Origin: Chara braunii
Taxonomy: Eukaryota; Streptophyta; Charophyceae; Charales; Characeae
Length of the DNA: 41,047 nt
Direction: 5' to 3'
Assembly (NCBI GenBank): GCA_003427395.1
Contig: BFEA01000293.1
Location: forward strand, 983,596 to 1,024,642
Shown here: positions 1 through 8,887 of the stretch, one piece after another
How positions within the stretch are numbered: position 1 is the first letter of the stretch
Layout of the letters: each line of letters begins with the position of its first letter
The notes under the pieces: model-generated
The model's input: only the letters and a program-made list of their open reading frames with translations
What the model was told of the DNA's origin: nothing
The model's database searches: none
Translations under genes and position numbers: made by a program

Positions 1-44
<44 letters not shown>
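1..44. repeat. (TC)n microsatellite
   Basis: Uninterrupted TC dinucleotide repeat at the window edge. Its full length is unknown because it continues off the window. Confidence 0.97.
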
Positions 45-47
<3 letters not shown>

Positions 48-893
48 CAAGCTCTTAGTCTCATTGATTTGGCTACCTTAGGGCTGCGTTCCCCGCACCC
101 ACGCGGTAGAGAATTTGGAGAACCTAACCTCCGGGAGCTGGGGTTGGTAGGCCTCCAATGAGCACTGACCCTCCTCAATGTTATGGACTCTGTATATGAC
201 TTGAGGTCGGCTCCGTTCTGCATACTTGGCCACGCAGTCATTTTGCTGGACGGTGGGGCCCGCTTTAAGGGCAAGGCGCCAGGACAGTGGGATGGCTTCC
301 CTTAAGTGGCAGACATTGGTTCCACAAATTTAGCATGTTTTAATCTGTGTTGCAGCTGATCGATGGTGGCCTAATCCGCATTTATCGGGTCTCATAGGTC
401 CCGACAGTGAAGACCCCTTTCCTTGCCCAAGTGAGCCAAGGCGAGTTCGAGGTGGGGGTGAAGGGATTGCCTTCTCCACGAGGATGTGAGGGTTGCCGAA
501 TAGAGGCTGCCTCCATACATTGTGCCATCTATTTGGGGGCCGCCTCAACTTCGGGCCTCTTCTCCTTCACAACTTGAGCATGTTGGGCCACAGAGGATCG
601 AGGGGAATGTCGAGCCTGATAGCTTGCACCGGGGTGTCGGCTTGTGCCTGATGTGGAGGGGCGGGTATCGACCAATGGGAGTTAGTGAGCTATCTGAAGG
701 GGTGCACCCAGATGGATGCCAGCGGTTGCAGGGCCAAATTGGTTATTGGCAGGCAGGCCAATGGGCCCCACGGGATGTCATTGCCTATGAGTAGACTGAC
801 GAGGGTTTTGAAAATCAAAGCTTCACTTTCTCTTTCCAGGTCCAATATCCCTAATCCCCCTGCGACTCTTAACTGGGTGAGGATGTCCTAGCT
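45..893 (-). pseudogene. LINE copy 1, C-terminal part of the reverse-transcriptase ORF (broken)
   Basis: Read on the minus strand, the three-frame translation matches the second LINE in this window (14024-17301). From about 890 downward come residues like GILDLERESEALIFK and IPWGPLACLPI. Near 540-480 comes NVWRQPLFGNPHILV, and near 300-110 REAIPLSWRL, KAGPTV and CSLEAYQPQLPEVRFSKF. These match GILDPERESEALIFK, VIWRQPLFGNPYVLD and EALPLAWRL...TLEAYDLQVPLARFSKL in LINE copy 2. The segment lies downstream of the catalytic RT core. Several stops and frame changes make it a pseudogene. Its upstream part continues at 2728-2961, after an insertion. The 3' end with the zinc-binding region and poly(A) is missing, being cut off by the TC repeat. 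Confidence 0.75.
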
Positions 894-914
894 AAGTTTT
901 TTTTTTTTTTTTTA

Positions 915-1311
915 ATATAAAAAACCTAGATTTTTGTAGAGGTTGGATACTAGACCAATGACAATTACCCACAACACTCGGCCACTCGGTTGTCCATCTG
1001 AATCCCTCTGAAGACCCCACCCACCCTTCCTCTTATCATTTTTGCCCTGGCGCACCCCCGCGCCCCCTGTCCTACCCTAGTGTTAACCACTCGGGACCAT
1101 CACCCATTGCCATATTGACAGGGTGACGTGACCAAACAGCGGTTGCAGGCACTCGGGCTAGGCAGAGAGACCTACCCCCTAGCTCAACCCTGGTTGAAGC
1201 AGAAGTCGTGCAAGCCCGATTGCACGGGGACTTCGGGAGCTAGGTATGGACATGCAACTACAAGTCTTCATGAGGGTGCATTACGTTGTCTTACTACTAT
1301 TCTGTTTGATG
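915..1311. other. unannotated stretch inside the insertion
   Basis: I see no protein homology, RNA gene or repeat here. Short open frames exist, but they have no recognisable content and run into the tandem array. Confidence 0.5.
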
Positions 1312-2330
1312 GCAGAGAGTTGGGGATCCTCCGTTCCCTCGTATATCCCTGGAGCCCGTTCCGACCAAACGGTAAGGTGCAGTATCTCCTGACACCCCCG
1401 ACATCCTATACTAAGGAACTGCTACGCCAGCCTCACCCCTATGCTACGTACTAGGATGGTAGCCAACCCTGAGTCATGTGTGTATTGCAGTGTTCTATTC
1501 CGTTGATGGTAGAGAGTTGGAAACCCCTGTTCCATTGTATATCCCTGGAGCCCGTTCTGACCCCGCTGTAAGGTGCAATATCTCCTGCCACCTCTGAAAT
1601 CCCGTACTAAGGAACTGCTATGCCAGCCTCAAACCTAAGCTATGTATTAGGAGGATAGCCAACCCTGAGTCGTGAATCATGGACTGCATCATGGACTGTG
1701 TATTGACCCCTGGAGAATGGTTGATGGTGACGGTAGAGAGTTGGGGATCCTCCGTTCCATCGTATATCCCTGGAGCCCGTTCCGGCCCCGCGGTAAGGTG
1801 CAGTATCTCCTACACCCCCGACATCCCGTATTAAGGAACTGCTATGCCAGCCTCAAGCCCTAAGCTACGTACTAGGAGGAAGCCAACCCTAAGTCGTGAA
1901 TCATGGACTATATCATGGACCATGTGTATGGACCTTGGAGAATCGTTGATAAGAGAGTTGGGGATCCTTTGTTCCCTCGTATATCCCTGGAGCCCGTTCC
2001 GGCCCTGCGGTAAGGTGCAGTATCTCCTGACACCCCCGACATCCCGTACTAAGGAACTGCTATGCCAACTTCAATCCTTGAGCTACATACTAGGAGGATA
2101 ACCAACCCTAAGTCGTGGATCATGGACTGTATGTATTGACCCTGCAGAAACCTGTGTTGTATGATAAACTGTGAGAGCTAGACAATCCTCTGTTCCCTCG
2201 TATATCTCTGGAGTTCGTTCCGGCCCCACGGCAAAGTGTAGTATACCTGACATCCCGCACTAAGGAACTGCTATGCCAGCGTCAATCCTTGACTACGTAG
2301 TAGGAGGATGACCAGCTCTAAGTCATAATC
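1312..2330. repeat. five-unit tandem array, ~195-225 bp per unit
   Basis: The block beginning GAGAGTTGGGGATCC recurs at about 1315, 1509, 1734, 1952 and 2172, so unit spacings are about 194, 225, 218 and 220 bp. Each unit then carries a segment like TATATCCCTGGAGCCCGTTC, then GGTAAGGTGCAGTATCTCCT, then AAGGAACTGCTATGCCAGC, and ends in AGCCAACCCTAAGTCGTG. Units differ by many substitutions and small indels, mostly in a variable stretch with short 'atcatggac' repeats. There is no long ORF shared by all units. Confidence 0.85.
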
Positions 2331-2727
2331 TGGTATCGAACACAGGACCTCATGTGAATCGTGCAAATGACCTAACCTGTTGACATATATTATGAAGTAG
2401 TTTGAAGTTGTGCTGTGTTGGGCTTGAGTAAACCAGACTGTACAAACCACCCAACAGTCGCGTGACCACCCATAGACCAAGAACATCAGGATACCCTACC
2501 TTCGCCCCAGTCCCAACATACAACAACCGTGAGCTACCCCTTGGGTGGTGCCAAGCAGTGTCTGTAGAAGCTAACCTGCGTCATCCCAAGGGGGTATGTG
2601 TCCAGCCATGCGTCAACCTAACGCCATGCTGGTGTCCATATTTAAGGCCACGGATTTGAACCTGCAACCTCATACCCCAATGCGCATTTCCAACTAGTGC
2701 TCTAACCACTGAGCTACATCATGCAAC
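2331..2727 (-). mobile_element. tRNA-derived SINE copy 1
   Basis: Read on the minus strand, it opens with a tRNA-like head: box A at 2699-2716 and box B at 2652-2662. The next block, near 2590-2640 (ATGGACACC...GCGTTAGGTTGACGCATGGCTGGACACA), aligns with the SINE at 17898. A second tRNA-like block with a B-box-like GTGTTCGATACC lies near 2330-2345. It is therefore the same family as 17898-18443 and 32876-33293, but diverged downstream. It abuts the tandem array at its 3' side. Confidence 0.75.
2652..2716 (-). promoter_or_regulatory. internal RNA polymerase III promoter (A and B boxes) of SINE copy 1
   Basis: The minus strand shows an A box TAGCTCAGTGGTTAGAGC (2699-2716) and a B box GGTTCAAATCC (2652-2662). 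Both match eukaryotic tRNA consensus. The anticodon arm is not foldable into a clear tRNA, so I call this a SINE head, not a tRNA gene. Confidence 0.7.
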
Positions 2728-2961
2728 CCTAGGAATTTGCATTATTCTTCCACAGGTAGGTTGTGAGCGTCCTTTTTAGCCTAGTATATTGTTGAGGTTT
2801 CAGTGGCCATACTGCTAGTTTATACCAGATGGCCGCCAATGTCGCATTGTTGATTGCGCGGCCTACTAGGGATGTGTGTAGTCCATCCCAGTTGGCCAGG
2901 CGATTGACTGCCATATTCACCAGTGTATCTCTATGATCCAGTGGGGACCCTATGACCGTTA
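2728..2961 (-). pseudogene. LINE copy 1, more N-terminal RT-ORF segment
   Basis: The minus strand encodes NMAVNRLANWDGLHTSLVGRA and AAIWYKLAVWPLKPQQYTRL. These are clearly collinear with NMAIDRLVKWEGLHTSIVGRA and AAIWYKLAVWPLKKHQYARL in LINE copy 2. It is the upstream continuation of the LINE fragment at 45-893. The homology stops at about 2961, exactly where the plus-strand gypsy half begins. Confidence 0.8.
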
Positions 2962-3142
2962 GTGGGACAAAAGTTTCTTCTGGTGACTGTTTACGAGCCG
3001 CTGTTGGCGTTGAAGAGGCTCACTAATGACATGGGTATGATTGGGCGTTGGGCGGTGCGCCTACAGGAGTACGATTTTGACATCATCCATCGAAAGACAG
3101 AGAGGCGAGGCAACGCGGACGGATTGACAAATCTGCATTGAC
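2962..3142 (+). pseudogene. RNase H C-terminal fragment (gypsy pol)
   Basis: The frame starting at 2965 reads GQKFLLVTVYEPLLALKRL, then MIGRWAVRLQEYDFDIIHRK and GNADGLTNLH, followed by a stop. This is the usual gypsy RNase H end (TDHKPL...W...L..YDF.I.HR.G..N..AD.LSR). The usual T-D-H is degraded to T-V-Y. The same segment in element B reads LVTDHEPPLALKK and FDIRHRKHERHGNADGLTRL. The upstream RNase H and RT are missing. Confidence 0.85.
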
Positions 3143-3235
3143 CAACTAAGGTACCTAAAGGCGAAGAAGTCATTCCGTTGAAGGAACCGGAATCAACGAA
3201 CAGACCCAAGTACGGCCAAGTGGCAGTTCTTCCAC

Positions 3236-4987
3236 GTGGCAAGAAGCGGACAGGTGGCAATGGGTGACTGGTGTAACCTTGCAACTCCTCTCTCTCCCCT
3301 CTCATCTTCATTTCTTCTCTCCCTACCCGACAAATTTTGTTATTTTTGCGAAGCAATCTCACGTGTGTATTCTGTCCCTATACATCCTGCCGGGGAAGGA
3401 TATGTCGATTGGGTAGATTATCGGCAGTGTGTCGCACGAGCCCATGGCTCTTGCATACAGTACAGAAACGGTGATAAGCCTTGGTTGTGCCCCTTGTGTC
3501 GGGTCGATAAGATCCCGACCGAGTCTCGATTCCTCGATGCCACATTAGAAGGGTTGGAAAAGACCCGAAAATTTAGAAGGGCCAAGGTATGGACGGACAT
3601 TGCTTTAATAGCCACCTTGGTAGGAAACCCCCTCCAGGACTTCACTTAGGAAGACCGGAAGAGGGTCAATGAAAGGGCTCGGGACTATCACTGGAACGAG
3701 GGTCGATTAGATAAAGGAAAGACGGATGGCAGTGGGATTTGGATGGTAGTGCCGCACCCGTTCATGAGGTATGACTGGTTTAAGACGGCGCATGAGGAAA
3801 CTGCAGTCCATTTTGCCGTCCGGATCACGGAAGCGGCAATCGACAAAAATGAGTGGTATTGGTCCAATATTCGCGACGATGTGAAATTCGTTGTCCAGAA
3901 CTGTCAGGTCTGCGCCGCTGACAAGGCGCCGATTCAGCCACCAAGATCGATAGTACCTACGGTAGTTGAACGGCCTTTTCAAAGGGTTAGTATGGATACT
4001 ACCGATATTGTGGTGCCCCCTAGACCAAATAGCTGCGAATATTTAATCTTGTTGATATTCGTAGATCATTTTTCGAAGTGGATTGAGGCATACCCATGTC
4101 GTATGCGACAGGCGGCCGAAATCGCGCGATACGTCAACCGTTTTTTGGGGATGCATCAGGACACGGAGGAGATCCTGACCGATAATGGGGTAGAATTCAG
4201 AGGGGAAGTGTTGAAGAATCTGGTCATACACGGCGTCGCCATACGGAACACTGCACTCCACATGTCACAGTCTAACGGGTTGGTAGAGAACGCAAATAGG
4301 GTGATTAAGACTGCATTGCGATGAAACATCGCGGCCCGAGATTCGAGACCCTGGCCCGATATCGTGGATCACATCTTGGCGGTCCATCGAGGGACGCCGC
4401 ACGAATCGATGGGTCTGAGCCCCTTTCAATTACGGACCAATAATGTGACTTGCGTTTCAATACCGAGCCTCCCAGACGAATCTTCGTTGAACCAACGACC
4501 CACGAGGGCCCCGGTTCGAGACAAGGCCAAACGACACCTAGAGCTGATGGAGCGGTCTCTTCCCCGATTGGCCCGAAAGCACCAGAAAAAGACTGAGTTG
4601 GCCCACGACCGATAGGTCCACAGTTACGAGGCCCGGAACGGGAATGCGGGACCACGACCCCAGTATAAATTAGGGGACATGATGCAGGTGAGGAAATGTG
4701 CTCGCCAGGGTAAGCTAGCGCCATGATTCTTCGGGCGATTTCGCATAGTCGAGCTCGGACCGAACGGCGTGAACACCGTACGGCTCGTGCATGAGGTCTC
4801 CGGCAGCCGATTGGCTCGACCGATCACTCGCCACGTGTCGTATCTACAGCCTCTCCCATCCTCTCCATCTCCACCGTCGTCTGTCTCCTCCTCCACTGCG
4901 GAAGAGGACGACGATTGCTTATCACCCGCCTCTCCTTCTATGTCTCGCTCTTCCTCAGACACTCCGTCCCCATCACCATCGCCATGA
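3236..4987 (+). pseudogene. pol C-terminus: PHD-like finger plus integrase (four in-frame stops)
   Basis: A single frame runs from 3236 to the TGA ending at 4987, interrupted by stops near 3649, 4324, 4615 and 4725. Domains in order are a PHD-like finger (3338-3502) and a linker. The integrase HHCC zinc-binding domain follows (HEETAVH, then CQVC, about 3790-3915). Next is the integrase core with the three acidic residues in MDTTDIV, LTDNGVEF and QSNGLVENANR (about 3990-4300). A C-terminal basic/SH3-like part is seen in LGDMMQV and FRIVELGPNGVNTVRL, and a Ser/Pro-rich tail ends the frame. RNase H upstream is in another frame. Integrase joins element DNA to the host chromosome; this copy cannot make a full-length protein. 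Confidence 0.85.
3338..3502 (+). other. PHD-like zinc finger in pol of half A (third ligand lost)
   Basis: Ligands in order are Cys-x2-Cys (CYFC), then a Tyr where element B has Cys (VDYRQC), then Cys, His-x2-Cys (HGSC) and Cys-x2-Cys (CPLC), with Trp two residues before the last pair. Element B keeps all eight ligands at matching spacing, so this finger has lost one zinc ligand. PHD fingers usually bind histone H3 tails. Confidence 0.7.
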
Positions 4988-6513
4988 GTTTTCTCACCGA
5001 ACGAGTTCTCGGCGAGCACCTGCTGACGCCACATGACCACATTTCGGCGATCAGACAAGTCCATCATCCACGGCTCAGTCCGGATTCTCTCCGATTTGCG
5101 TAGTTCTTCAGCACCACAGGAGTATACGCGACGGCGAAGTTTTGTTTTGCGGCTCATTACCAAGCATTCGTATTGGCCGAGGCATCGGAGTATCCGCGGC
5201 TTTCAGTACCGGGAGTCAGCCACGTGTCCACCATCGTTGTCTTCAGCGAAGATATCAGCACAGTGGATCCGCTGCGACATACGGCCATCCGGGTATCGCT
5301 GAGGAAGTGTCTGTGAGCAGCTGGCAGCGAAGTGGAACCAGTGGCTTGCGCGACACAGCGACAATCTCATCGTCACCGACAACATCGACGTCGGCGGACT
5401 TCGCACGTCCCGACGCGAGCCAGCGGTGGTGCTTCCAGAATTCGCTCCCTTTCGGCGCCCTCAATGAACCAGCCCCAGTTTTCAACCTTTGCCCTCCCCT
5501 CTTTCTTCCCCACTTTCTGGCAGTCTGCCCCCCATCCCCGTCTTTCTTTCTGTATCCAGCCGCTCGCCATTCCCCTCATCGAACCGAGACATTGGGAGAT
5601 CTGGTGTGAGCACTACCTCACTCTTTTGCTGTGCATGGTCGAAGTGGAGCTGACGTGGACACAGGACAGTGAGCATCGTGCCGCGAGGGAGAGCGTGGAG
5701 CTGCTAGTCATCCAGGCCTGGAGAACAGAGGTGGAAGGAGATCTCCTCGGATTCATCTTTGGAGCGGTAGAGCCAGGCCATTGGTAAAAGATCGTGTGGG
5801 AACTCACAATCCCTCTTGCACAGCTCGTCGACGACCTCCCCCTCGACATCATATCGCAGTGTGACGAGAGCCCAGTGTCGCACGTTCTTCTGCGGAGCGT
5901 AACGCCGTACTTACAGTGGTCAGCCTGCCTGGAAGATCGAACGGGAGGTGGCAGCTACCCATCGCGCGCAGAGTACCTGAACCCCCGGGGGATCATCGAC
6001 GTCCTCTTCTTTTCGCCCCGAACGGTGGTAGAGGAAAGAGCCGTGGCGGAGGAGGCGGAGGTGGAAGACGAAAGCGAGGAGGAAACCTCGGAGGAAGAAG
6101 GAAGCTACAGTGAGTACAGTGAGGAGGAACCCGAAGAAGAAGAAGACGAAGAAGAGGGTCAGTTGGAGGAGGAGGAGGAATCTGAGTCGGAGACGCTGGG
6201 TGAAGAGGTGGATCGCGCAGAACCTCCGGAGGAGGATCCCGAGGCGGCAGCACGAAGGAGAGAGGAGATCGCAACCGGGAAGCAGCCGTTGGAGTTCGCG
6301 AGTGGTGCGGATCTGCCGATCTCGAACAACCCAACCAAGGATCCCGAGCTGCCCAAGCACGACGATGGGGACCCTACTGCCGAGACTTCGAGCGCACCGG
6401 TATGCAGGCGACGGAGCCGATCCCGATCCCCATCCCCCCGTCCCCCAGTTCGAGCATGTGTCTATGCGGGCCATCGGGCTTCGTCCCCGATCGTTATCCC
6501 GCCGTCCCCTTGA
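4984..6513 (+). pseudogene. ORF3: acidic protein downstream of integrase (three stops)
   Basis: The ATG at 4984 overlaps the integrase stop as ATGA. The frame continues to 6513, about 510 codons, with stops at 5101-5103 and 5314-5316 and a TAA near 5787. The start MSFLTERVLGEHLL matches MSFITKRALDDQLL in element B. A central region (SLFPTFW-like, HWEIWCEHYL, LLVIQAWRTEVEGDLLGF) and a region near 5830-6000 (LVDDLPLDIISQ, LQWSACLE) are also conserved. It then has a long Glu-rich tract (about 6030-6220), the conserved block LEFASGA, and an Arg/Ser-rich end. No known domain is recognised, and I see no membrane segment or signal peptide that would make it an envelope. It could act on chromatin or bind a basic partner; that is a guess. 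Confidence 0.6.
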
Positions 6514-6748
6514 TTACCTCACCCTCCGCCAGATTACCATCCCGGTCTCTTTCCCCCATAACCCCTTTCCTACTGACACCTTCCGCCACTTCTATGCTAC
6601 CCGCCTCGCCGTCACGGTACATCCGCACGCCTCTACTCGGTGCGCCACCCCTGTCTTTTGTCTCCATGTCCATCTCTTCAGTGCCGCGTGGCGAGGCCAC
6701 AACATGATCGAGGTTTATTGCATGATCACGGGGACTATCCCCACGTGA
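6464..6748 (+). pseudogene. ORF4: conserved protein overlapping the ORF3 end (truncated)
   Basis: An ATG at 6464 opens a +1-shifted frame reading MRAIGLRPRSLSRRPLDYL. It overlaps the last 50 nt of ORF3. Element B has the same start, MRAIGLRPRTLSRRPLDFL, at the same 50-nt overlap. Conserved residues continue through FSAAW and VEVYC to GTIP. A TGA then interrupts; beyond it FRAALLHT can still be aligned to FRAALLRT of B until about 6786, where LTR sequence begins. In B the product is 154 residues. Function unknown. Confidence 0.6.
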
Positions 6749-6785
6749 GAGAACCATGATCAGTTCCGGGCGGCCCTCCTTCACA

Positions 6786-6952
6786 CTTATTGCACCTATG
6801 CCCCTGAACCCCTGTCACAGGAGATCTCAGTTCTGACCTGGGACTCCACCCCCCACTTTCCCAAAAATCCTTGGCACACCCCTTTTCAAACTTTCAGGCC
6901 CACATCCCACTCTGATCAGGAAGTCGCGCCGGGCGTGAGGTTGGGCGTCACA
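6786..6952 (+). repeat. 3' LTR end fragment of half A
   Basis: Positions 6786-6942 are the reverse complement of 9819-9975, the PBS-proximal end of the LTR of half C, with scattered mismatches. The fragment ends in GGCGTGAGGT followed by TGGGCGTCACA. Most of the LTR and the end of ORF4 have been deleted. Confidence 0.75.
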
Positions 6953-7030
6953 AGGTTGCTGGCTCCACCCCCAAGGACATCCATCCCCCCCCGAACCAAG
7001 TGTCGCATGGGCCGAGAGGGAAGAGGCCAT
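6953..7030. other. junction filler between half A and half C
   Basis: This ~78-bp stretch fits neither gypsy half. Short resemblance of acccccaaggac to the LINE flank (acccccaggatt near 17285) is too weak to assign it. Confidence 0.35.
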
Positions 7031-8290
7031 AAGAATTTTGTTCGTAAAGATACGGATGGAAGTGTTGAATCCCCCAGACCACGGCATAACATTCACCCTG
7101 AGGGGCGGAATCGTTCTTGCGTTCATCTGGCACAGTACGCGACACATACTCGATGACGTGTTCTCGGCCGTCGTTCCCCTTCTGCGTTAGAATAGCGGAA
7201 ATTGCCTCCAGCTGCCAGTCCAAAATGAGAATGAATTGTTTTGTAGGGTCCGGTCGGATTAGAATAGGCGTTGTAGCCAGGGCGTCCTTGAGGGTGGTGA
7301 AGGCCTGTTCACACTCTGAGTCCCAACTGAGGGGCTGGTCCTTCCGTAGTAAGTTCGTTAGAGGTCGTGCAATCGCGACGAAGTCCCTGATGAAGCGACG
7401 ATAGTACGATGCTAGCCCCAGGAAAGCTCGAACCTGCGTCAATGACGTGGGAACAGGGACATCTCTCACCACCGCGACTTTCCTCGAATCTGGCCGCAGT
7501 CCTCCGCATGTCACCACATAGCCCAAGAACGAGATATCCGAGAGGAAAAACTCGCTCTTCTCGAGCGCAATCTTGAACCCAGGATCTCTCAGAGCATCCA
7601 AGGTCCATTTGATGTGTTGTGCATGCCCGTGATAGGTCTACGAGTAGACCAGGATGTCGTCCATGTACACAATGATGCAGAAGTTAATCATCCCCTGCGT
7701 TAGCCTCGTCTTGTTGACGAAGTTTTGGAACGTCACATTCATAGCCCGCTGAAACGTGGCAGCTGCATTACAAATCCCCATAGGACATCAAACCCACTGC
7801 CACGTGCGCTCAAATAATACGAAGGCCGTTTTCAGTTGATCTTCCTCCTTAACCAAAATATGATAGAAGCCGTGACGAAAATCAAATTTGCTAAAGTAAT
7901 TAGCACACCCAATCGCGTCAAACAAATCATCAATCTTGGGAAGGGGGTACACATCTTTGATCGTGATATCGTTCAACTTGTGGTAATCAATGCATATCCG
8001 AATTGATCCGTTTTTTTTTGGCACTAATACTACCGGGAATGACCACGGCCCAGTGGCAGGTTCGATCCACCCGTTAGCTTCAAATTCTCGAATCCGCTGA
8101 AGAACCGTTTTTCGTTCTACCAGGGAGTATCTGTAGGGCTTGCAGTGAACCGGGGGATGGTTTCCAGTCTGAATCTCGTGTTGTATGACTAACGATAGTC
8201 CGATATCGGTATCTGTCATGCTAATCACTCCTTGGTATTCCTTCAAAATGTCTGCGATTAGATGATGAATCTCGTCGACAATAGATGACC
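7031..8290 (-). pseudogene. reverse transcriptase and N-terminal RNase H of half C
   Basis: Conserved gypsy RT blocks are visible on the minus strand: [60 protein letters not shown], and KFDFRHGFYHI with the first catalytic Asp. Then come CPMGICNA.ATFQRAMN, the catalytic VYMDD box (YMDD at 7656-7667), FLGLASYYRRFIRDF and LTNLLRKDQPL. RNase H begins with FILILDWQLEAISAIL and runs to HFHPYLYEQN. Stops interrupt just before CPMG and after DILVYS. The usual first RNase H Asp (TDAS) is replaced here by LDWQ. No active enzyme is expected. Confidence 0.9.
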
Positions 8291-8866
8291 GATTGGGAAA
8301 GAAATCCGATGATCTAACGCTCGAATGATGTTCAAGACATTGATCTCCCCAGTGACGAAAGTGGGTCCTTCTATTTCCATTTCTCCAGGAGACGGTCGCC
8401 ACTTCGTCACTTCCCTTTGCTCTAGGGCGGGCTTGATCGTTCCGATCATACCCAGTCCTGGGTAGCCGAGGTTCACGTACTGATCCAATGGAATAAGCTC
8501 GGCGGCTTCTTCCGTTGTAGCCAACGCACATCCGACCCCTTCCATTTCTTCCATCAACGCTCCTACTCGTCCTGGTCCGTTAGCGATTGGGGCTGCTGCT
8601 GCTGATGCAGCCCCGACTCGTGGTTGCGTAGGTCGGTGGGGGCAATCTCGGGCTATGTGCCCTGGTTGATGACACATGTAACAGACGTTCAGATTGCCAG
8701 GGATCCCTGTGGGAGGGGATGTCGGGGCCAGCCCGTGTTGGATCGGGGCGGCACGTACATCTATCGGCCGCATCGACCTCATCATTGCCTCTATTCGAGC
8801 ATTGTGTTCCCGCTGTTCCTTTTTGCTTTCCTGAATCAGGTTGACCAGTGTTTTGGTCAGTTCCAA
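8258..8866 (-). pseudogene. gag C-terminus with CCHC zinc knuckle, fused by deletion to the RT leader
   Basis: The minus-strand frame contains CYMCHQPGHIARDC, a canonical CX2CX4HX4C nucleocapsid knuckle that binds the RNA genome. Downstream, GEINVLNIIRALDHRISFPIGHL matches GEIGVLRALKQLDIRVPIPVGHL in element B. In B this is followed by about 300 codons of linker and protease. Here it runs almost at once into the pre-RT region (HHLIADILKEYQGV). The protease has therefore been lost by an internal deletion of roughly 1 kb. Confidence 0.8.
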
Positions 8867-8887
8867 TAAGGCGGTAGATTCATTCGG

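Larger units (their letters stand above)
895..2727 (-). mobile_element. composite insertion splitting LINE copy 1
   Basis: LINE homology stops at about 894 and resumes at 2728. An intact LINE copy has only about 25 bases between these points. The insert reads as one minus-strand unit: a tRNA-like head at its 5' end (2727), a body, five tandem ~195-225-bp repeats, about 400 bp of unrecognised sequence, and a T tract at 898-914 (poly(A) on the minus strand). The shared pentamer cctag at both borders is the only hint of a target duplication. Whether it entered as one retroposon or in several steps cannot be decided here. Confidence 0.5.
2962..6952 (+). mobile_element. Ty3/gypsy half-element A (3' half: RNase H to LTR end)
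   Basis: In order on the plus strand it carries the tail of RNase H, a PHD-like finger, an HHCC-DDE integrase, ORF3, ORF4 and a short LTR end. The same order occurs on the minus strand in element B (19017-32875). Gag, protease, RT and most of RNase H are absent. It starts inside RNase H at 2962, the same point where half C ends at about 7031. Most of the 3' LTR is deleted, leaving only its last ~165 bp. Confidence 0.85.

Noticed and set aside
1128-1454. 108-codon ORF
   Set aside because: It crosses from unrecognised sequence into the tandem array and shows no conservation between units.
1312-2330. CRISPR-like or satellite-gene array
   Set aside because: Units are ~200 bp with diverged, unequal spacing and lie in a eukaryotic retroposon context. 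No cas genes are present.
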